A DNA stretch of 64,000 bases, taken from assembly GCF_003049685.1 (NCBI RefSeq), contig NZ_PYSY02000001.1, positions 2,159,001-2,223,000 on the forward strand. Direction: 5' to 3'. The position numbers and the translations under genes are program-made. This DNA is from Brucella pituitosa. GTDB taxonomy: Bacteria > Pseudomonadota > Alphaproteobacteria > Rhizobiales > Rhizobiaceae. Positions within the stretch are counted from its first letter, which is position 1, and each line of letters opens with the position of its first letter. Shown here piece by piece: positions 20,040 to 30,357 of this stretch. A model generated the notes under the pieces. The model saw only the letters and a list, made by a program, of their open reading frames with translations, searched no databases and was not told the DNA's origin.

Positions 20040-20227
20040 AAATGCACGGCTCCCGACCGGTCTGCTGATATTCGTCTCAATTGGCTACTCTGATCTATTT
20101 TCACGCCAGTTGCACTGATTCTGTCGATCCATTTTTTGGAATGACACCATGCTAAAAGCTCGCTATCGATGATAATCGCGCAGTACCCGTATTCTTGTTA
20201 TTTTGCGACGGCATAGCGCTCTTCATT

Positions 20228-20246
20228 GATATATCAGAGATATATC
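20228..20246. promoter_or_regulatory. Tandem GATATATC palindromes in the GntR/oxidoreductase divergent promoter
   Basis: GATATATC at 20228-20235 and again at 20239-20246, separated by AGA, form a compact symmetric site. It lies 50 bases before the GntR start and 189 bases from the divergent oxidoreductase start. Each half is itself palindromic. It is a good candidate for a GntR-dimer operator. Binding is inferred from position. Confidence 0.5.
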
Positions 20247-20295
20247 TGTAGGGTTCAAACCTGTCAATTGCTATCATTATAAGGCTTAGATCTGC

Positions 20296-20979
20296 ATGGA
20301 ACATGCGAGCGTCCACGACAAGACAGCAAAAAATAGCACAACTCTTATTGATAGCTGGGGCAGTGAAAGCCTCGCCGAACAGGCCTATCGCGTTCTGGAG
20401 CGCTCGATTGTGACGCTTGAACTGGAACCGGGTGCAATCGTCAACGAACGTTCCCTGATCGAACTGACCGGAATGGGCCGAACCCCCATTCGCGAAGCGA
20501 TCCAACGCCTGGCCTGGGAAGGACTGGTAGAGGTTCGCCCGCGTTCTGGCATTGCAATCGCGCAAATTGATCCCACGGATTTCACCAAGGTTCTGGATGC
20601 GCGCGAAGGTGTTGAGCGCGTGCTGGCGCGCGATGCTGCGCGTTTTGGCAGCGCACGCGACTACGAGCGACTGAAGGCTGCAGCAGACGCCATGCGTCAG
20701 GCCATACCGTCAGAAGATGTGTCCCTTTTTCTGGATGCGGATAAAGCATTCGATATCGTGCTTGGCACAGCAGCAAGCAATCCTTACGCCGCGCGTCTCG
20801 CGGCTCCCCTGCAAACGCATAGTCGCAGATTCTGGTTCAGACTGCGGCCATCAACCGGCATAACCGGCTCCGCCAATGCTCATGCGACATTGATAGAGGC
20901 CATCGTATCCCGTGAACCGGAGCGCGCCAGCGACACGGCCAGCGAATTGATGGCCTATCTTCGCACGCTCGCACCATAA
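20296..20979 (+). CDS. GntR-family (FadR/VanR subgroup) regulator of the hydroxyproline genes
   Basis: This 227-aa protein has an N-terminal winged helix (LAEQAYRVLERSIVTLELEPG, then NERSLIELTGMGRTPIREAIQRLAWEGLVEVRPRSG). A mostly helical FCD-type effector domain follows, where HATLIEAIVSREPERA is typical. It is divergent from the FAD oxidoreductase and epimerase genes. By guilt of association it is the local regulator, responding to hydroxyproline or a product of its catabolism. The ATG at 20296 lies just after an AT-rich leader with tandem palindromes. Confidence 0.88.
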   Translation: MEHASVHDKTAKNSTTLIDSWGSESLAEQAYRVLERSIVTLELEPGAIVNERSLIELTGMGRTPIREAIQRLAWEGLVEVRPRSGIAIAQIDPTDFTKVLDAREGVERVLARDAARFGSARDYERLKAAADAMRQAIPSEDVSLFLDADKAFDIVLGTAASNPYAARLAAPLQTHSRRFWFRLRPSTGITGSANAHATLIEAIVSREPERASDTASELMAYLRTLAP

Positions 20980-21054
20980 GGTTTATGTGCATCCTGAAGA
21001 ATGCGAAACAACTTCCGAACGTGCGTTAAAGCAGACCAGCAGAGCACTGGTAAA

Positions 21055-21270
21055 TCAGACCGCGCTCAACGAATTGCGAGTATGCGCCAAGGCATTGACG
21101 CCAGCCGCCGTCGTTGCTCTTGTATCGAAAATGAGACCATCGTCTGTATTGATGTCATTGACCGCACTTGCATACAGATGCCGGGTACCATGCCCCATAT
21201 CCATCGTCTGAACTGAGGCGATCGAAAGAACGGCCAAAAGACCCAATACAGCTTGCGACGAGTAACGCAT
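21055..21270 (-). CDS. Possible small exported protein, function unknown
   Basis: A 71-codon frame starts at ATG 21270 (MRYSSQAVLGLLAVLSIASVQT...), with CGGAG eight bases upstream. The first 22 residues look like a signal peptide or membrane anchor, and the rest is polar (GHGTRHLYASAVNDINTDDG). No family is recognised. It is the only plausible coding frame in the 540-base gap between the GntR and MarR genes. An overlapping plus-strand frame has no ribosome-binding site or hydrophobic pattern. Short length keeps confidence low. Confidence 0.4.
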   Translation of the reverse strand: MRYSSQAVLGLLAVLSIASVQTMDMGHGTRHLYASAVNDINTDDGLIFDTRATTAAGVNALAHTRNSLSAV

Positions 21271-21417
21271 CTCCAACGCTCCGCCATGAACTTTAATAAG
21301 TTAAATTAAGCGGTCGCTCATGTTCGAAAAATGGCAGGGATCGATCAAAGTCTGGGCGGTAATTCACAAAACCGCGATCCGTTCAGCCCGAACGGGTAGG
21401 AATAGTTCAGATCGAGC

Positions 21418-21523
21418 TTAGAGCGCATCCCAAAAAGGGTGAAACGGTTTTCGGACAAAGATGTGCGTTAAAATAAATATTTAGAGCGCCGATTTGATCC
21501 AATCACATCGAAACGCGCTCTAA
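21418..21523. repeat. Dispersed 106-bp intergenic repeat, TTAGAGCGCATCC...CGCGCTCTAA
   Basis: The element matches the copy at 46181-46286 at 98 of 106 positions by direct comparison. It is bounded by TTAGAGCG and CGCTCTAA. It contains two sub-hairpins: one around the AAACGGTTTTC core, and one around GATTTGATCCAATCACATC. It ends inside the MarR gene, supplying that gene's TAG stop. Confidence 0.85.
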
Positions 21524-21957
21524 AGCGCCTTGTTCATGGAATCCGACATTTTGCGCATAACATGAAGCGCCGTGCTCAGATCTTCATCACTGATGCCTTC
21601 GAGCAGATCGGCACGAACATCACCAGCAAGCTTAACGACTTCCTCAGCGAGCTGCTTGCCCTCTTGGGTCATCATAATGCGCTTGGCGCGGCGATCGCCT
21701 TCTACCGCCTGCCGTTCTACGAAAGCCTGACGCTCCAACCCATCGATCAAACGAACCATAGTGGCGTTTTCGATCTCAAGCACTTCTGCCAGTTCTTTCT
21801 GGTAAAGCCCTTCCTGTTCGATCAGCGTCAGCAGAGTACGCGCACGTGCCAGTGTAAGACCCCGTTCCTTGACGCGAGCATCAAACAACGTGCGAAGCCG
21901 GCGATTGACCTTCGCCATCGCGTCGATCATCTCTGCACTCAGATCTGCTCTGCTCAT
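21520..21957 (-). CDS. MarR-family transcriptional regulator
   Basis: A 145-aa winged-helix protein with the MarR pattern: LTLARARTLLTLIEQEGLYQKELAEVLEIENATMVRLIDGLERQ forms helices 2-5, and the wing is VEGDRRAKRIMMTQEG. The DRRxK/R wing residues that contact DNA are present. The ATG at 21957 is chosen because the leader just upstream contains two operator-like inverted repeats. No adjacent target gene is obvious, so autoregulation and a distant target are likely. The stop codon lies within a dispersed repeat. Confidence 0.88.
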   Translation of the reverse strand: MSRADLSAEMIDAMAKVNRRLRTLFDARVKERGLTLARARTLLTLIEQEGLYQKELAEVLEIENATMVRLIDGLERQAFVERQAVEGDRRAKRIMMTQEGKQLAEEVVKLAGDVRADLLEGISDEDLSTALHVMRKMSDSMNKAL

Positions 21958-21972
21958 CGTGAAAGCCTTATA

Positions 21973-22003
21973 TTAGTAACCTAACAATTATCTATTGAGA
22001 TAA
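21973..22003. promoter_or_regulatory. Paired inverted repeats upstream of the MarR gene
   Basis: TTATCTATTGAGATAA (21988-22003) is a perfect 6-bp inverted repeat with a 4-base centre. TTAGTAACCTAA (21973-21984) adds a second short symmetric element between it and the MarR start. Both are AT-rich and of the size expected of MarR operators. Autorepression is an inference. Confidence 0.5.
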
Positions 22004-22093
22004 ATGGCCAGCACACGGTTTTCAAGCGATCATACTAAACTCACGCAAGCGTGATGGTATAAACCGGCCCATCAATCACCTATACGTAAGATA

Positions 22094-22120
22094 ATAAAAA
22101 AGCGGACCGAAGCCCGCTTT
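22094..22120 (-). terminator. Intrinsic terminator of the ATP synthase operon
   Basis: AAAGCGG (22099-22105) pairs with CCGCTTT (22114-22120). TTTTTTATT follows on the minus strand, about 40 bases after the atpC stop. Confidence 0.85.
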
Positions 22121-22160
22121 CTCAAATTCTGTCTTAATAGGAAGCCGAAGCCTAACCTTT

Positions 22161-22568
22161 TCAGGCCGGCAGAACAGTCCCCTGCAGCGTCATCAGCTGA
22201 TGCAGAAAAATCTCTGCTTTTGTGCGATGTTCGTTCGTCGAAGCATCTTCAAGATGCTTGCGAGCAATTTCAATACGCTTCTGAATATCGGCTGGATCCA
22301 CGTCATCAACATGCGTGGCGGATTCAGCCAAAATGGTGCAGCCCTGCGGCGTGATATCGGCGAAACCACCAAACACCACATAAGCGTCAGACTTGCCGTC
22401 GCTCAGCTTAACCGAAACGACACCCGGCATGATCGTCGTCATCAGCGGCGAATGACCTGCGAGAGCCGTCAGGTAGCCTTCACTGCCCGGAATGACGACT
22501 TCCGTCACCTCAGCCGAAAGCAGGAGGCGTTCTGGCGACACGAGTTCGAATTGGAAAGCTTGAGCCAT
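22161..22568 (-). CDS. atpC: F1F0 ATP synthase subunit epsilon
   Basis: The 135-aa epsilon subunit belongs to the central stalk and can inhibit ATP hydrolysis. The N-terminal beta barrel is clear (FQFELVSPERLLLSAEVTEVVIPGSEGYLTALAGHSPLMT). A C-terminal helical hairpin with KRIEIARKHLEDAS follows. I chose the ATG at 22568 (MAQAFQFEL), three codons inside the longest frame, because it matches the family start. It is the last gene of atpHAGDC and is separated from atpD by 122 bases containing a strong hairpin. Confidence 0.94.
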   Translation of the reverse strand: MAQAFQFELVSPERLLLSAEVTEVVIPGSEGYLTALAGHSPLMTTIMPGVVSVKLSDGKSDAYVVFGGFADITPQGCTILAESATHVDDVDPADIQKRIEIARKHLEDASTNEHRTKAEIFLHQLMTLQGTVLPA

Positions 22569-22586
22569 GGTTCTCACTTAAATTTC

Positions 22587-22631
22587 TAGAGCTTGACCCC
22601 GAATGCAAAACGGCATCCGGAAAAGATCATA
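22587..22631. repeat. Degenerate dispersed repeat between atpD and atpC
   Basis: TAGAGCTTGACCCCGAATGC continues through CGGCATCCGGAAAAGATCAT. It resembles the GCATGATCCCGAAAAG elements seen elsewhere in the window, but with several mismatches. It can fold through GAATGC/GCATCC-type pairing. Confidence 0.4.
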
Positions 22632-22651
22632 CTCAAACAAATGAACAGGCA

Positions 22652-22681
22652 TTTTCGGCGGGCTTGAAAACCCGCCGAAAA
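22652..22681 (-). other. Strong hairpin between atpD and atpC
   Basis: Perfect 11-bp arms TTTTCGGCGGG (22652-22662) and CCCGCCGAAAA (22671-22681) lie just past the atpD stop. No uninterrupted T-run follows on the minus strand, so it may be an mRNA-stabilising or attenuating structure rather than a full terminator. Confidence 0.65.
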
Positions 22682-22690
22682 CTCAATTCA

Positions 22691-24307
<1,617 letters not shown>

Positions 24308-24321
24308 GATGAACCTTAACT

Positions 24322-25200
24322 CTAAAGCGCTTCCGCGCCCGAAATGATTTCGATCAGTTCCTTGGTGATCTGAGCCTGACGCTGACGGTTATACGTGATC
24401 GACAACTTGTTGATCATGTCACCGGCGTTACGCGTCGCATTGTCCATCGCGCTCATCTTCGCGCCCATTTCGCCCGCCACATTTTCCAGCAGAGCGCGGA
24501 AAATCTGGACCGAAATATTGCGCGGGATCAGCGTGCTCAGGATCGCCGCAGGATCAGGTTCGTACTCATAAATCGCATCGCCTGCAGTATCCGCCTGCTC
24601 AGCACCACCAGCCGAAGCCGGAATGAGCTGCTGTGCAGTTGGAATCTGTGCAATCACCGATTTGAACTCGGAATAGAACAGCGTGCAGACATCAAATGCG
24701 CCCTGTTCAAACAGCTCGATGAGCTTGTGGCCGATCTGGTCGGCATGCACAAAAGCGAGCTGTTTGACTTCACGCAAATTGACATGGTCGATGATCAACG
24801 AAGCAAATTCACGACGCAGAATATCTGCACCTTTTTTGCCGATCGTCAGAATCTTGACCGTCTTGCCTTCAGCGAGGAGCTTGCGGGCATGATCACGCGC
24901 ATAACGCGCAATCTGCGAGTTGAAACCGCCGCAAAGGCCACGTTCTGCAGTAGCGACGACGAGCAGATGCACGTCGTCCTTACCTGTACCAGCCATCAAA
25001 GCCGGTGCATCTTCACCGCTCACGTTCTGCGCGATGTTAGCGAGAACGGCGCCCATGCGCTGCGAGTAAGGCCGTGCGGCCTCCGCAGCTTCCTGAGCAC
25101 GGCGCAGCTTCGCCGCAGCGACCATCTGCATCGCCTTGGTGATTTTCTGCGTCGCCTTGACCGAGGCGATACGGTTTCTCAGATCCTTTAGTGAAGGCAT
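24322..25200 (-). CDS. atpG: F1F0 ATP synthase subunit gamma
   Basis: The 292-aa central-stalk subunit rotates inside the alpha3-beta3 head. The N-terminus [36 protein letters not shown] and the C-terminus [34 protein letters not shown] are diagnostic coiled-coil segments, and [11 protein letters not shown] marks the Rossmann-like middle. Length is normal. It lies 21 bases downstream of atpA. Confidence 0.96.
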   Translation of the reverse strand: MPSLKDLRNRIASVKATQKITKAMQMVAAAKLRRAQEAAEAARPYSQRMGAVLANIAQNVSGEDAPALMAGTGKDDVHLLVVATAERGLCGGFNSQIARYARDHARKLLAEGKTVKILTIGKKGADILRREFASLIIDHVNLREVKQLAFVHADQIGHKLIELFEQGAFDVCTLFYSEFKSVIAQIPTAQQLIPASAGGAEQADTAGDAIYEYEPDPAAILSTLIPRNISVQIFRALLENVAGEMGAKMSAMDNATRNAGDMINKLSITYNRQRQAQITKELIEIISGAEAL

Positions 25201-25221
25201 CCGTTCATCCCGTCACAAAAT

Positions 25222-26751
25222 TCAAGCGAAAGACTTGGCGAACGCGTCGACCGCTGCCTTGAGCTTTGCTTTGATGTTGTCGGTGAGTGCCTTTTCGTCG
25301 CGGATCGCGTCGAGAACATCCTTGTGCTCGGTGCGCAGCGAAGAAAGAAGACCTGCTTCGAACTTGCCAACCTGGTTGACGGCGATCTTATCGAGATAGC
25401 CATTCACGCCAGCGTAAATCACGGCAACCTGCTCTTCCGTCTTGAGCGGTGAGAACTGTGGCTGCTTGAGAAGTTCGGTCAGGCGTGCACCGCGGTTAAG
25501 CAGACGCTGGGTCGAAGCATCAAGATCCGAACCAAACTGAGCAAATGCTGCCATTTCACGATACTGGGCGAGTTCACCCTTAATCGAACCAGCAACCTGC
25601 TTCATGGCCTTGATCTGAGCGGACGAACCAACGCGGGAAACCGACAGACCGACGTTAACAGCCGGACGGATACCCTGATAGAACAGGTTGGTTTCGAGGA
25701 AGATCTGGCCGTCGGTGATCGAGATCACGTTGGTCGGAATGAACGCGGAAACGTCGTTGCCCTGCGTTTCGATAACTGGCAGAGCCGTCAGCGAACCAGC
25801 GCCGTTTTCGTCGTTGAGCTTCGCAGCGCGTTCGAGAAGACGCGAGTGCAGATAGAAAACGTCGCCTGGGTAAGCTTCACGGCCCGGAGGACGACGAAGC
25901 AGAAGCGACATCTGACGGTAAGCAACAGCCTGCTTGGAAAGATCGTCATAGCCGATCAGAGCGTGCTGGCCATTATCGCGGAAATATTCGCCGATCGCGC
26001 AGCCGGCGAATGGTGCAAGATACTGCATCGGAGCCGGATCGGAAGCGGTAGCCGCGATCACGACGGAATATTCGAGTGCGCCACGTTCTTCGAGAACCTT
26101 AACGAACTGAGCTACAGTCGAACGCTTCTGGCCGATAGCGACATAGACGCAATAAAGCTTTTCTTTGTCTGGGCCGTTGTCGTGGATTGGCTTCTGGTTA
26201 AGGAAGGTATCGAGAATGATTGCGGTCTTGCCGGTCTGACGGTCACCGATGACCAGCTCGCGCTGACCACGACCAACAGGGATCAGAGCGTCAACAGCCT
26301 TGAGGCCGGTCGACATTGGCTCATGAACCGACTTACGCGGAATGATGCCCGGTGCCTTGACGTCGACGCGGCGACGTTCGGTAGCAACGATTGGGCCTTT
26401 ACCGTCGATTGGATTGCCGAGAGCATCGACAACGCGGCCGAGCAGGCCAGGACCGACTGGAACGTCAACGATCGCGCCGGTACGCTTGACGACGTCGCCT
26501 TCCTTGATGTCACGGTCGGCACCGAAAATAACCACACCGACATTGTCGGTTTCGAGGTTAAGCGCCATGCCGCGAATACCACCAGGGAATTCGACCATTT
26601 CGCCAGCCTGAACATTGTCCAGACCGTAAACGCGGGCGATACCGTCGCCGACGGACAGAACCTGACCGACTTCGGAGACCTCAGCCTCCTTGCCGAAGTT
26701 CTTGATTTGCTCTTTCAGGATAGCGGAAATTTCCGCGGCGCGGATGTCCAT
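25222..26751 (-). CDS. atpA: F1F0 ATP synthase subunit alpha
   Basis: A 509-aa non-catalytic nucleotide-binding subunit. Walker A GDRQTGKT is at 169-176, followed by [12 protein letters not shown] and the alpha signature [17 protein letters not shown]. The start codon overlaps the atpH stop as TGATG, indicating translational coupling. Length and motif order are standard for alphaproteobacteria. I saw no atpB/E/F genes nearby, consistent with the split F1 and F0 operons of Rhizobiales. Confidence 0.97.
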   Translation of the reverse strand: MDIRAAEISAILKEQIKNFGKEAEVSEVGQVLSVGDGIARVYGLDNVQAGEMVEFPGGIRGMALNLETDNVGVVIFGADRDIKEGDVVKRTGAIVDVPVGPGLLGRVVDALGNPIDGKGPIVATERRRVDVKAPGIIPRKSVHEPMSTGLKAVDALIPVGRGQRELVIGDRQTGKTAIILDTFLNQKPIHDNGPDKEKLYCVYVAIGQKRSTVAQFVKVLEERGALEYSVVIAATASDPAPMQYLAPFAGCAIGEYFRDNGQHALIGYDDLSKQAVAYRQMSLLLRRPPGREAYPGDVFYLHSRLLERAAKLNDENGAGSLTALPVIETQGNDVSAFIPTNVISITDGQIFLETNLFYQGIRPAVNVGLSVSRVGSSAQIKAMKQVAGSIKGELAQYREMAAFAQFGSDLDASTQRLLNRGARLTELLKQPQFSPLKTEEQVAVIYAGVNGYLDKIAVNQVGKFEAGLLSSLRTEHKDVLDAIRDEKALTDNIKAKLKAAVDAFAKSFA

Positions 26752-27311
26752 CAGCCGACCTCTTTCAGTGCAAGCTTGAGAGAAGAAAGTTTAGTGCGAA
26801 GGGACGTGTCGATCTGACGCGAACCCATTTTGACGACAAGCCCGCCGAGGATCGAAGGATCGACGGTGACATTGATCGTCACGTCCTTGCCGGCCACGCT
26901 CTTCAGCGTTGCCTTCAATTCGTTTTGCTGAGCGCTCGTCAGCTCATGAGCAGAGATAACATCGGCGGAAATTTCGCCACGATGTTCGGCTGCAATCTCA
27001 CGGAAAGCGGCGATAATGCCCGGCAGCGCAAAAAGGCGACGGTTAGACGCCACGACGCGCAGGAAATTGCCGACGAGACCCTTGATGCCAGCTTTGTCAG
27101 CAATCGCGCCAATGGCGTGAAGCTGGTCTTCAGCATTGAAGACCGGGCTGGAAATCAGACGCTTCAGGTCTTCGCTTCCGCTCAGAAGCGCCTCAAAGCG
27201 GCCAAGATCTTTTTCCACAGCAGCAACGGATTTTGCATCGAGCGCAAGCTCAAACAACGATCCGGCGTAGCGCTGTGCGACACCTGAAATGAGCGAAGAC
27301 GTTTCTGCCAC
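26751..27311 (-). CDS. atpH: F1F0 ATP synthase subunit delta
   Basis: A 186-aa peripheral-stalk subunit. The frame is open to 27512, but the family start lies at a GTG at 27311 ([24 protein letters not shown]), with AGCAGG seven bases upstream. The C-terminal beta-sheet part ([30 protein letters not shown], in similar form) is the conserved OSCP/delta signature. It is the first gene of the operon and overlaps atpA by one base. The extra upstream codons show no family resemblance. Confidence 0.94.
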   Translation of the reverse strand: MAETSSLISGVAQRYAGSLFELALDAKSVAAVEKDLGRFEALLSGSEDLKRLISSPVFNAEDQLHAIGAIADKAGIKGLVGNFLRVVASNRRLFALPGIIAAFREIAAEHRGEISADVISAHELTSAQQNELKATLKSVAGKDVTINVTVDPSILGGLVVKMGSRQIDTSLRTKLSSLKLALKEVG

Positions 27312-27517
27312 GAACAACCTGCTCTCTACGTTGAAACCATCTTTTTGGGAGTTCAGCAGGACCAAAAGGCCCAAGCAGATGATTTTATTGAATGTTTCCG
27401 GGGAACCCCTGACGCGCGAGCGCGACAACACCGAAATGTGATTGCCGTCTAGCATAGACGAACCGGACTCGCAACACGCGAATCCCGCACTTTTGTGTAA
27501 GTTTTGCCGCAATTTTA

Positions 27518-27536
27518 GGTTAGAAAAGTGCTAACC
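27518..27536. promoter_or_regulatory. Inverted repeat upstream of the ATP synthase operon
   Basis: GGTTAG (27518-27523) and CTAACC (27531-27536) flank a 7-base AAAAGTG centre about 210 bases upstream of atpH. It could be a regulatory site or the 3' end of the upstream gene region. Evidence is symmetry alone. Confidence 0.3.
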
Positions 27537-27582
27537 AAGCCCACTAATACAGCAAGGTGCTCTTTAGCGCAGCAATCCGGCT

Positions 27583-27972
27583 TCAGCTGACGAAGCCAAA
27601 AGCATAAAGCAAAGGTCCGGCAGCAAGCGCAAACTCGATGACGGCAGCGATGATATTGTAGAAAGTTGCGCCCTTATCCGACATCATCGAAATGAAGCGC
27701 CCGAACAGAGCAAATCCCCACGCAGCACCAAGAACAACCCATAAAAATGGCTGTGCAAAAATAAGGCAGCCAAGCCCTATCCCCAGATAAGGACCAGCCA
27801 GCACCGCACGAATGGAGCTGTAAGCTTCCGGGCGCGCATTGATCGGCTGAAGCCGCATCAGTTTCATGGTGATACCCGGTGCAAACAGCATAACGATGCC
27901 GGCAAAGGCAGTTACGACTGCCGCGCTCCATGCGAGCCATTCGCCGGTCGTGGCGGGAAGATAGAATTCCAT
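27583..27972 (-). CDS. Small four-helix membrane protein (DUF4345-like)
   Basis: A 129-aa hydrophobic protein with about four membrane segments. The central RAVLAGPYLGIGLGCLIFAQ, followed by GFALFGRFISMMSDKG, resembles the DUF4345 family of unknown function. It lies 67 bases downstream of priA on the same strand and 270 bases before atpH. It may be co-transcribed with priA. No catalytic motif is visible. Confidence 0.65.
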   Translation of the reverse strand: MEFYLPATTGEWLAWSAAVVTAFAGIVMLFAPGITMKLMRLQPINARPEAYSSIRAVLAGPYLGIGLGCLIFAQPFLWVVLGAAWGFALFGRFISMMSDKGATFYNIIAAVIEFALAAGPLLYAFGFVS

Positions 27973-28039
27973 CGTATTTTACCCTCTTGGTTTTAGCCGT
28001 AATAGCGAAAAACCCGATGCGTTTCCATAGGCTCCGAAC

Positions 28040-30250
28040 TTACAGGAAGCTCTGCGGATCAATATCCACCTGCACTCTTATAGAACCGCGCTCCTTAGGA
28101 GCAGCAGCCAGCAATGCCCGGATAAACCCTTGAATATCCGCGCGTTTTGTACCGTGGACGAGGATACGGAACCGATGCCGACCACGTACCAGCGCGAGCG
28201 GCGCTTCCGCTGGCCCAAGCACTGAAATCTCAGGCGACGCAGGCGCTGCACGGCGCAGTGCCCGTGCATGATTTTCAGCATCGGGTCGATTATCCGCCGA
28301 GATAATCAATGCTGCAAGGCGACCAAATGGCGGCAAAACACTGCGCTCCCGCTCTTCGATTTCGCGGGCATAAAATGCTTCCGAATCGCCACTGACAATT
28401 GCGCGCATCACCGGATGATCGGGCTGATAGGTCTGCAAAAGCCCCAGACTTTTGCGACCCGTACGTCCCGCACGACCTGTCACCTGATTGAGCAACTGGA
28501 ATGTGCGCTCAGCGGCTCGCGGATCACCATTCGCAAGCCCGAGATCGGCATCCACCACGCCCACCAGCGTCATATTGGGGAAGTTGTGCCCCTTGGCCAC
28601 AAGCTGCGTGCCAATGACTATATCGGCTTCGCCTTTAGCAATGGCATCAAGCTCAAGCCGCAGGCGTTTCACACCACCGGCCATATCAGACGAAAGCACT
28701 ATGATTCGTGCCTCAGGAAAGGTTGCGGCCACTTCTTCTGCAATACGCTCGACACCCGGACCACAGGCCACCAGATGATCAAGCGTACCGCATTCAGGAC
28801 AGGCTTCCGGCACAGGCTCATGATAACCGCATTGATGGCACATGAGCTGCCCACGAAAACGATGCTCGACCAGCCAGCTTGAACATTGCGGACACTGGAA
28901 ACGATGACCACAGACACGACAAAGCGTGAGCGGCGCATAGCCACGCCTGTTGAGAAACAGCAGCGCCTGTTCTCCACGCTCAACCGTCTTTCCCACAGCT
29001 TCTGTAAGTGCAGGCGAAAGAAATCGTCCCGGCGGCGGCGGAGAGCGCCGCATATCAATGGTTTTGAGTGTCGGCAGTGCCGCTTCCGCATAGCGACCAT
29101 AAAGCTTGATTCGCTTGTAGCGGCCCTGATCGGCATTGACCTGGCTCTCGATAGAGGGGGTAGCTGATGCCAAAATGACCGGGAAACTACCTATATGGCC
29201 GCGAACCACCGCCATATCGCGCGCATTGTAGAAAACGCGGTCTTCCTGTTTGTAAGCCGGATCATGTTCTTCATCGACCACGATCAGCCCAAGCTCTTTG
29301 AACGGCAAAAACAGTGCAGAACGTGCACCGGCCACGACACGCACTGTGCCTTCGGCTACTTGTCGCCAAACACGTTCGCGGGTGCGTGGTGCAAGATCGG
29401 AATGCCATTCGGCGGGCTTTGCGCCAAAACGATCGTGAAAGCGGTCGAGAAACTGCTGCGTGAGTGCGATTTCGGGCAAAAGAATCAGCACCTGCTTGCC
29501 CTGATCGAGCGCCTTGGCCACCGCCTCGAAGTAGACTTCCGTTTTGCCCGAGCCTGTCACGCCATCGAGAAGCGAAACCGAAAAACAATTTGCCTCAACC
29601 GATTCGGCCAGCATTTCGGCAGCAGCCTGCTGGTCTTCCGAAAGTGTTGCTCGCGCATAATCAGTATCAGGCGTTGCCACCACCGCGGGCGGAGGCAACA
29701 TCACCTCTTCAAACACGCCCTGCGTTTTCAGCCCATCGACGACAGTCAGCGAAACACCTGCTGCATGAGCAAGGCCTGAGCGCGTCCATGCGAGTCCATC
29801 GCGTGCCAATTCCATCACGCGGGCGCGGGCATCGGTCATACGTTCCGGCTCGCCGCCACTGTAACGAAGACCTGGAACTGCAGGTTCCGGATCAAAGGCT
29901 GCAGGCGCACGCAGCACCATACGTGCCACCATTCCGGGTGGTGAAAGTGTGTAATCCGCAGCCCAGCGCATGAAGCGAAGCATTTCGCTATCCACGGGCG
30001 GACAATCAAAAACCTGTGAGATTGCGCGAAGTTTTTTAGCGTCCACCGCATCGGTCGCGCCATCACAAACGATTCCCGCAACCTCACGCGGCCCCAATGG
30101 GACGCGCACGATCGAGCCGGGCTGGACACGCATTCCCTCCGGCACCATATATGAATAAGGCCGCTCAGCGGGCATGGGTACAAGCACCGGCACCACACTC
30201 GGAGTGGGTTCCGCAAAGAGGCCCAAAATATCGTGCGAATCTTTCGACAT
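28040..30250 (-). CDS. priA: Primosomal replication restart helicase PriA
   Basis: PriA reloads the replisome at stalled forks. The 736-aa protein has an N-terminal DNA-binding region, then Walker A VTGSGKT at 231-237, the DEEHD box of superfamily 2 helicases, and an inserted zinc-binding module with paired cysteines (CRVCGHRFQCPQC and CHQCG...CPECG). A helicase C-terminal domain follows, with VIGTQLVAKGHNFPNM and QVTGRAGR. The ATG at 30250 is chosen in the divergent gap with tal. The run of PriA, a small membrane protein and AtpH is common in Rhizobiales. Confidence 0.96.
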   Translation of the reverse strand: MSKDSHDILGLFAEPTPSVVPVLVPMPAERPYSYMVPEGMRVQPGSIVRVPLGPREVAGIVCDGATDAVDAKKLRAISQVFDCPPVDSEMLRFMRWAADYTLSPPGMVARMVLRAPAAFDPEPAVPGLRYSGGEPERMTDARARVMELARDGLAWTRSGLAHAAGVSLTVVDGLKTQGVFEEVMLPPPAVVATPDTDYARATLSEDQQAAAEMLAESVEANCFSVSLLDGVTGSGKTEVYFEAVAKALDQGKQVLILLPEIALTQQFLDRFHDRFGAKPAEWHSDLAPRTRERVWRQVAEGTVRVVAGARSALFLPFKELGLIVVDEEHDPAYKQEDRVFYNARDMAVVRGHIGSFPVILASATPSIESQVNADQGRYKRIKLYGRYAEAALPTLKTIDMRRSPPPPGRFLSPALTEAVGKTVERGEQALLFLNRRGYAPLTLCRVCGHRFQCPQCSSWLVEHRFRGQLMCHQCGYHEPVPEACPECGTLDHLVACGPGVERIAEEVAATFPEARIIVLSSDMAGGVKRLRLELDAIAKGEADIVIGTQLVAKGHNFPNMTLVGVVDADLGLANGDPRAAERTFQLLNQVTGRAGRTGRKSLGLLQTYQPDHPVMRAIVSGDSEAFYAREIEERERSVLPPFGRLAALIISADNRPDAENHARALRRAAPASPEISVLGPAEAPLALVRGRHRFRILVHGTKRADIQGFIRALLAAAPKERGSIRVQVDIDPQSFL

Positions 30251-30357
30251 GATTGCGTGACCTTGGCGTGGCTTTGCGCTAAAGAAAAGCCACCTTCCGG
30301 GAATTAAATGGATTTAGTTTCCCACAACACCCGCGCTCATTATGGAGGAACGCTGTT

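Noticed and set aside
20987..21216. Overlapping plus-strand frames after the GntR gene
   Set aside because: They have no ribosome-binding site, and their composition is unlike a protein. The opposite-strand frame with a signal peptide is the better candidate.
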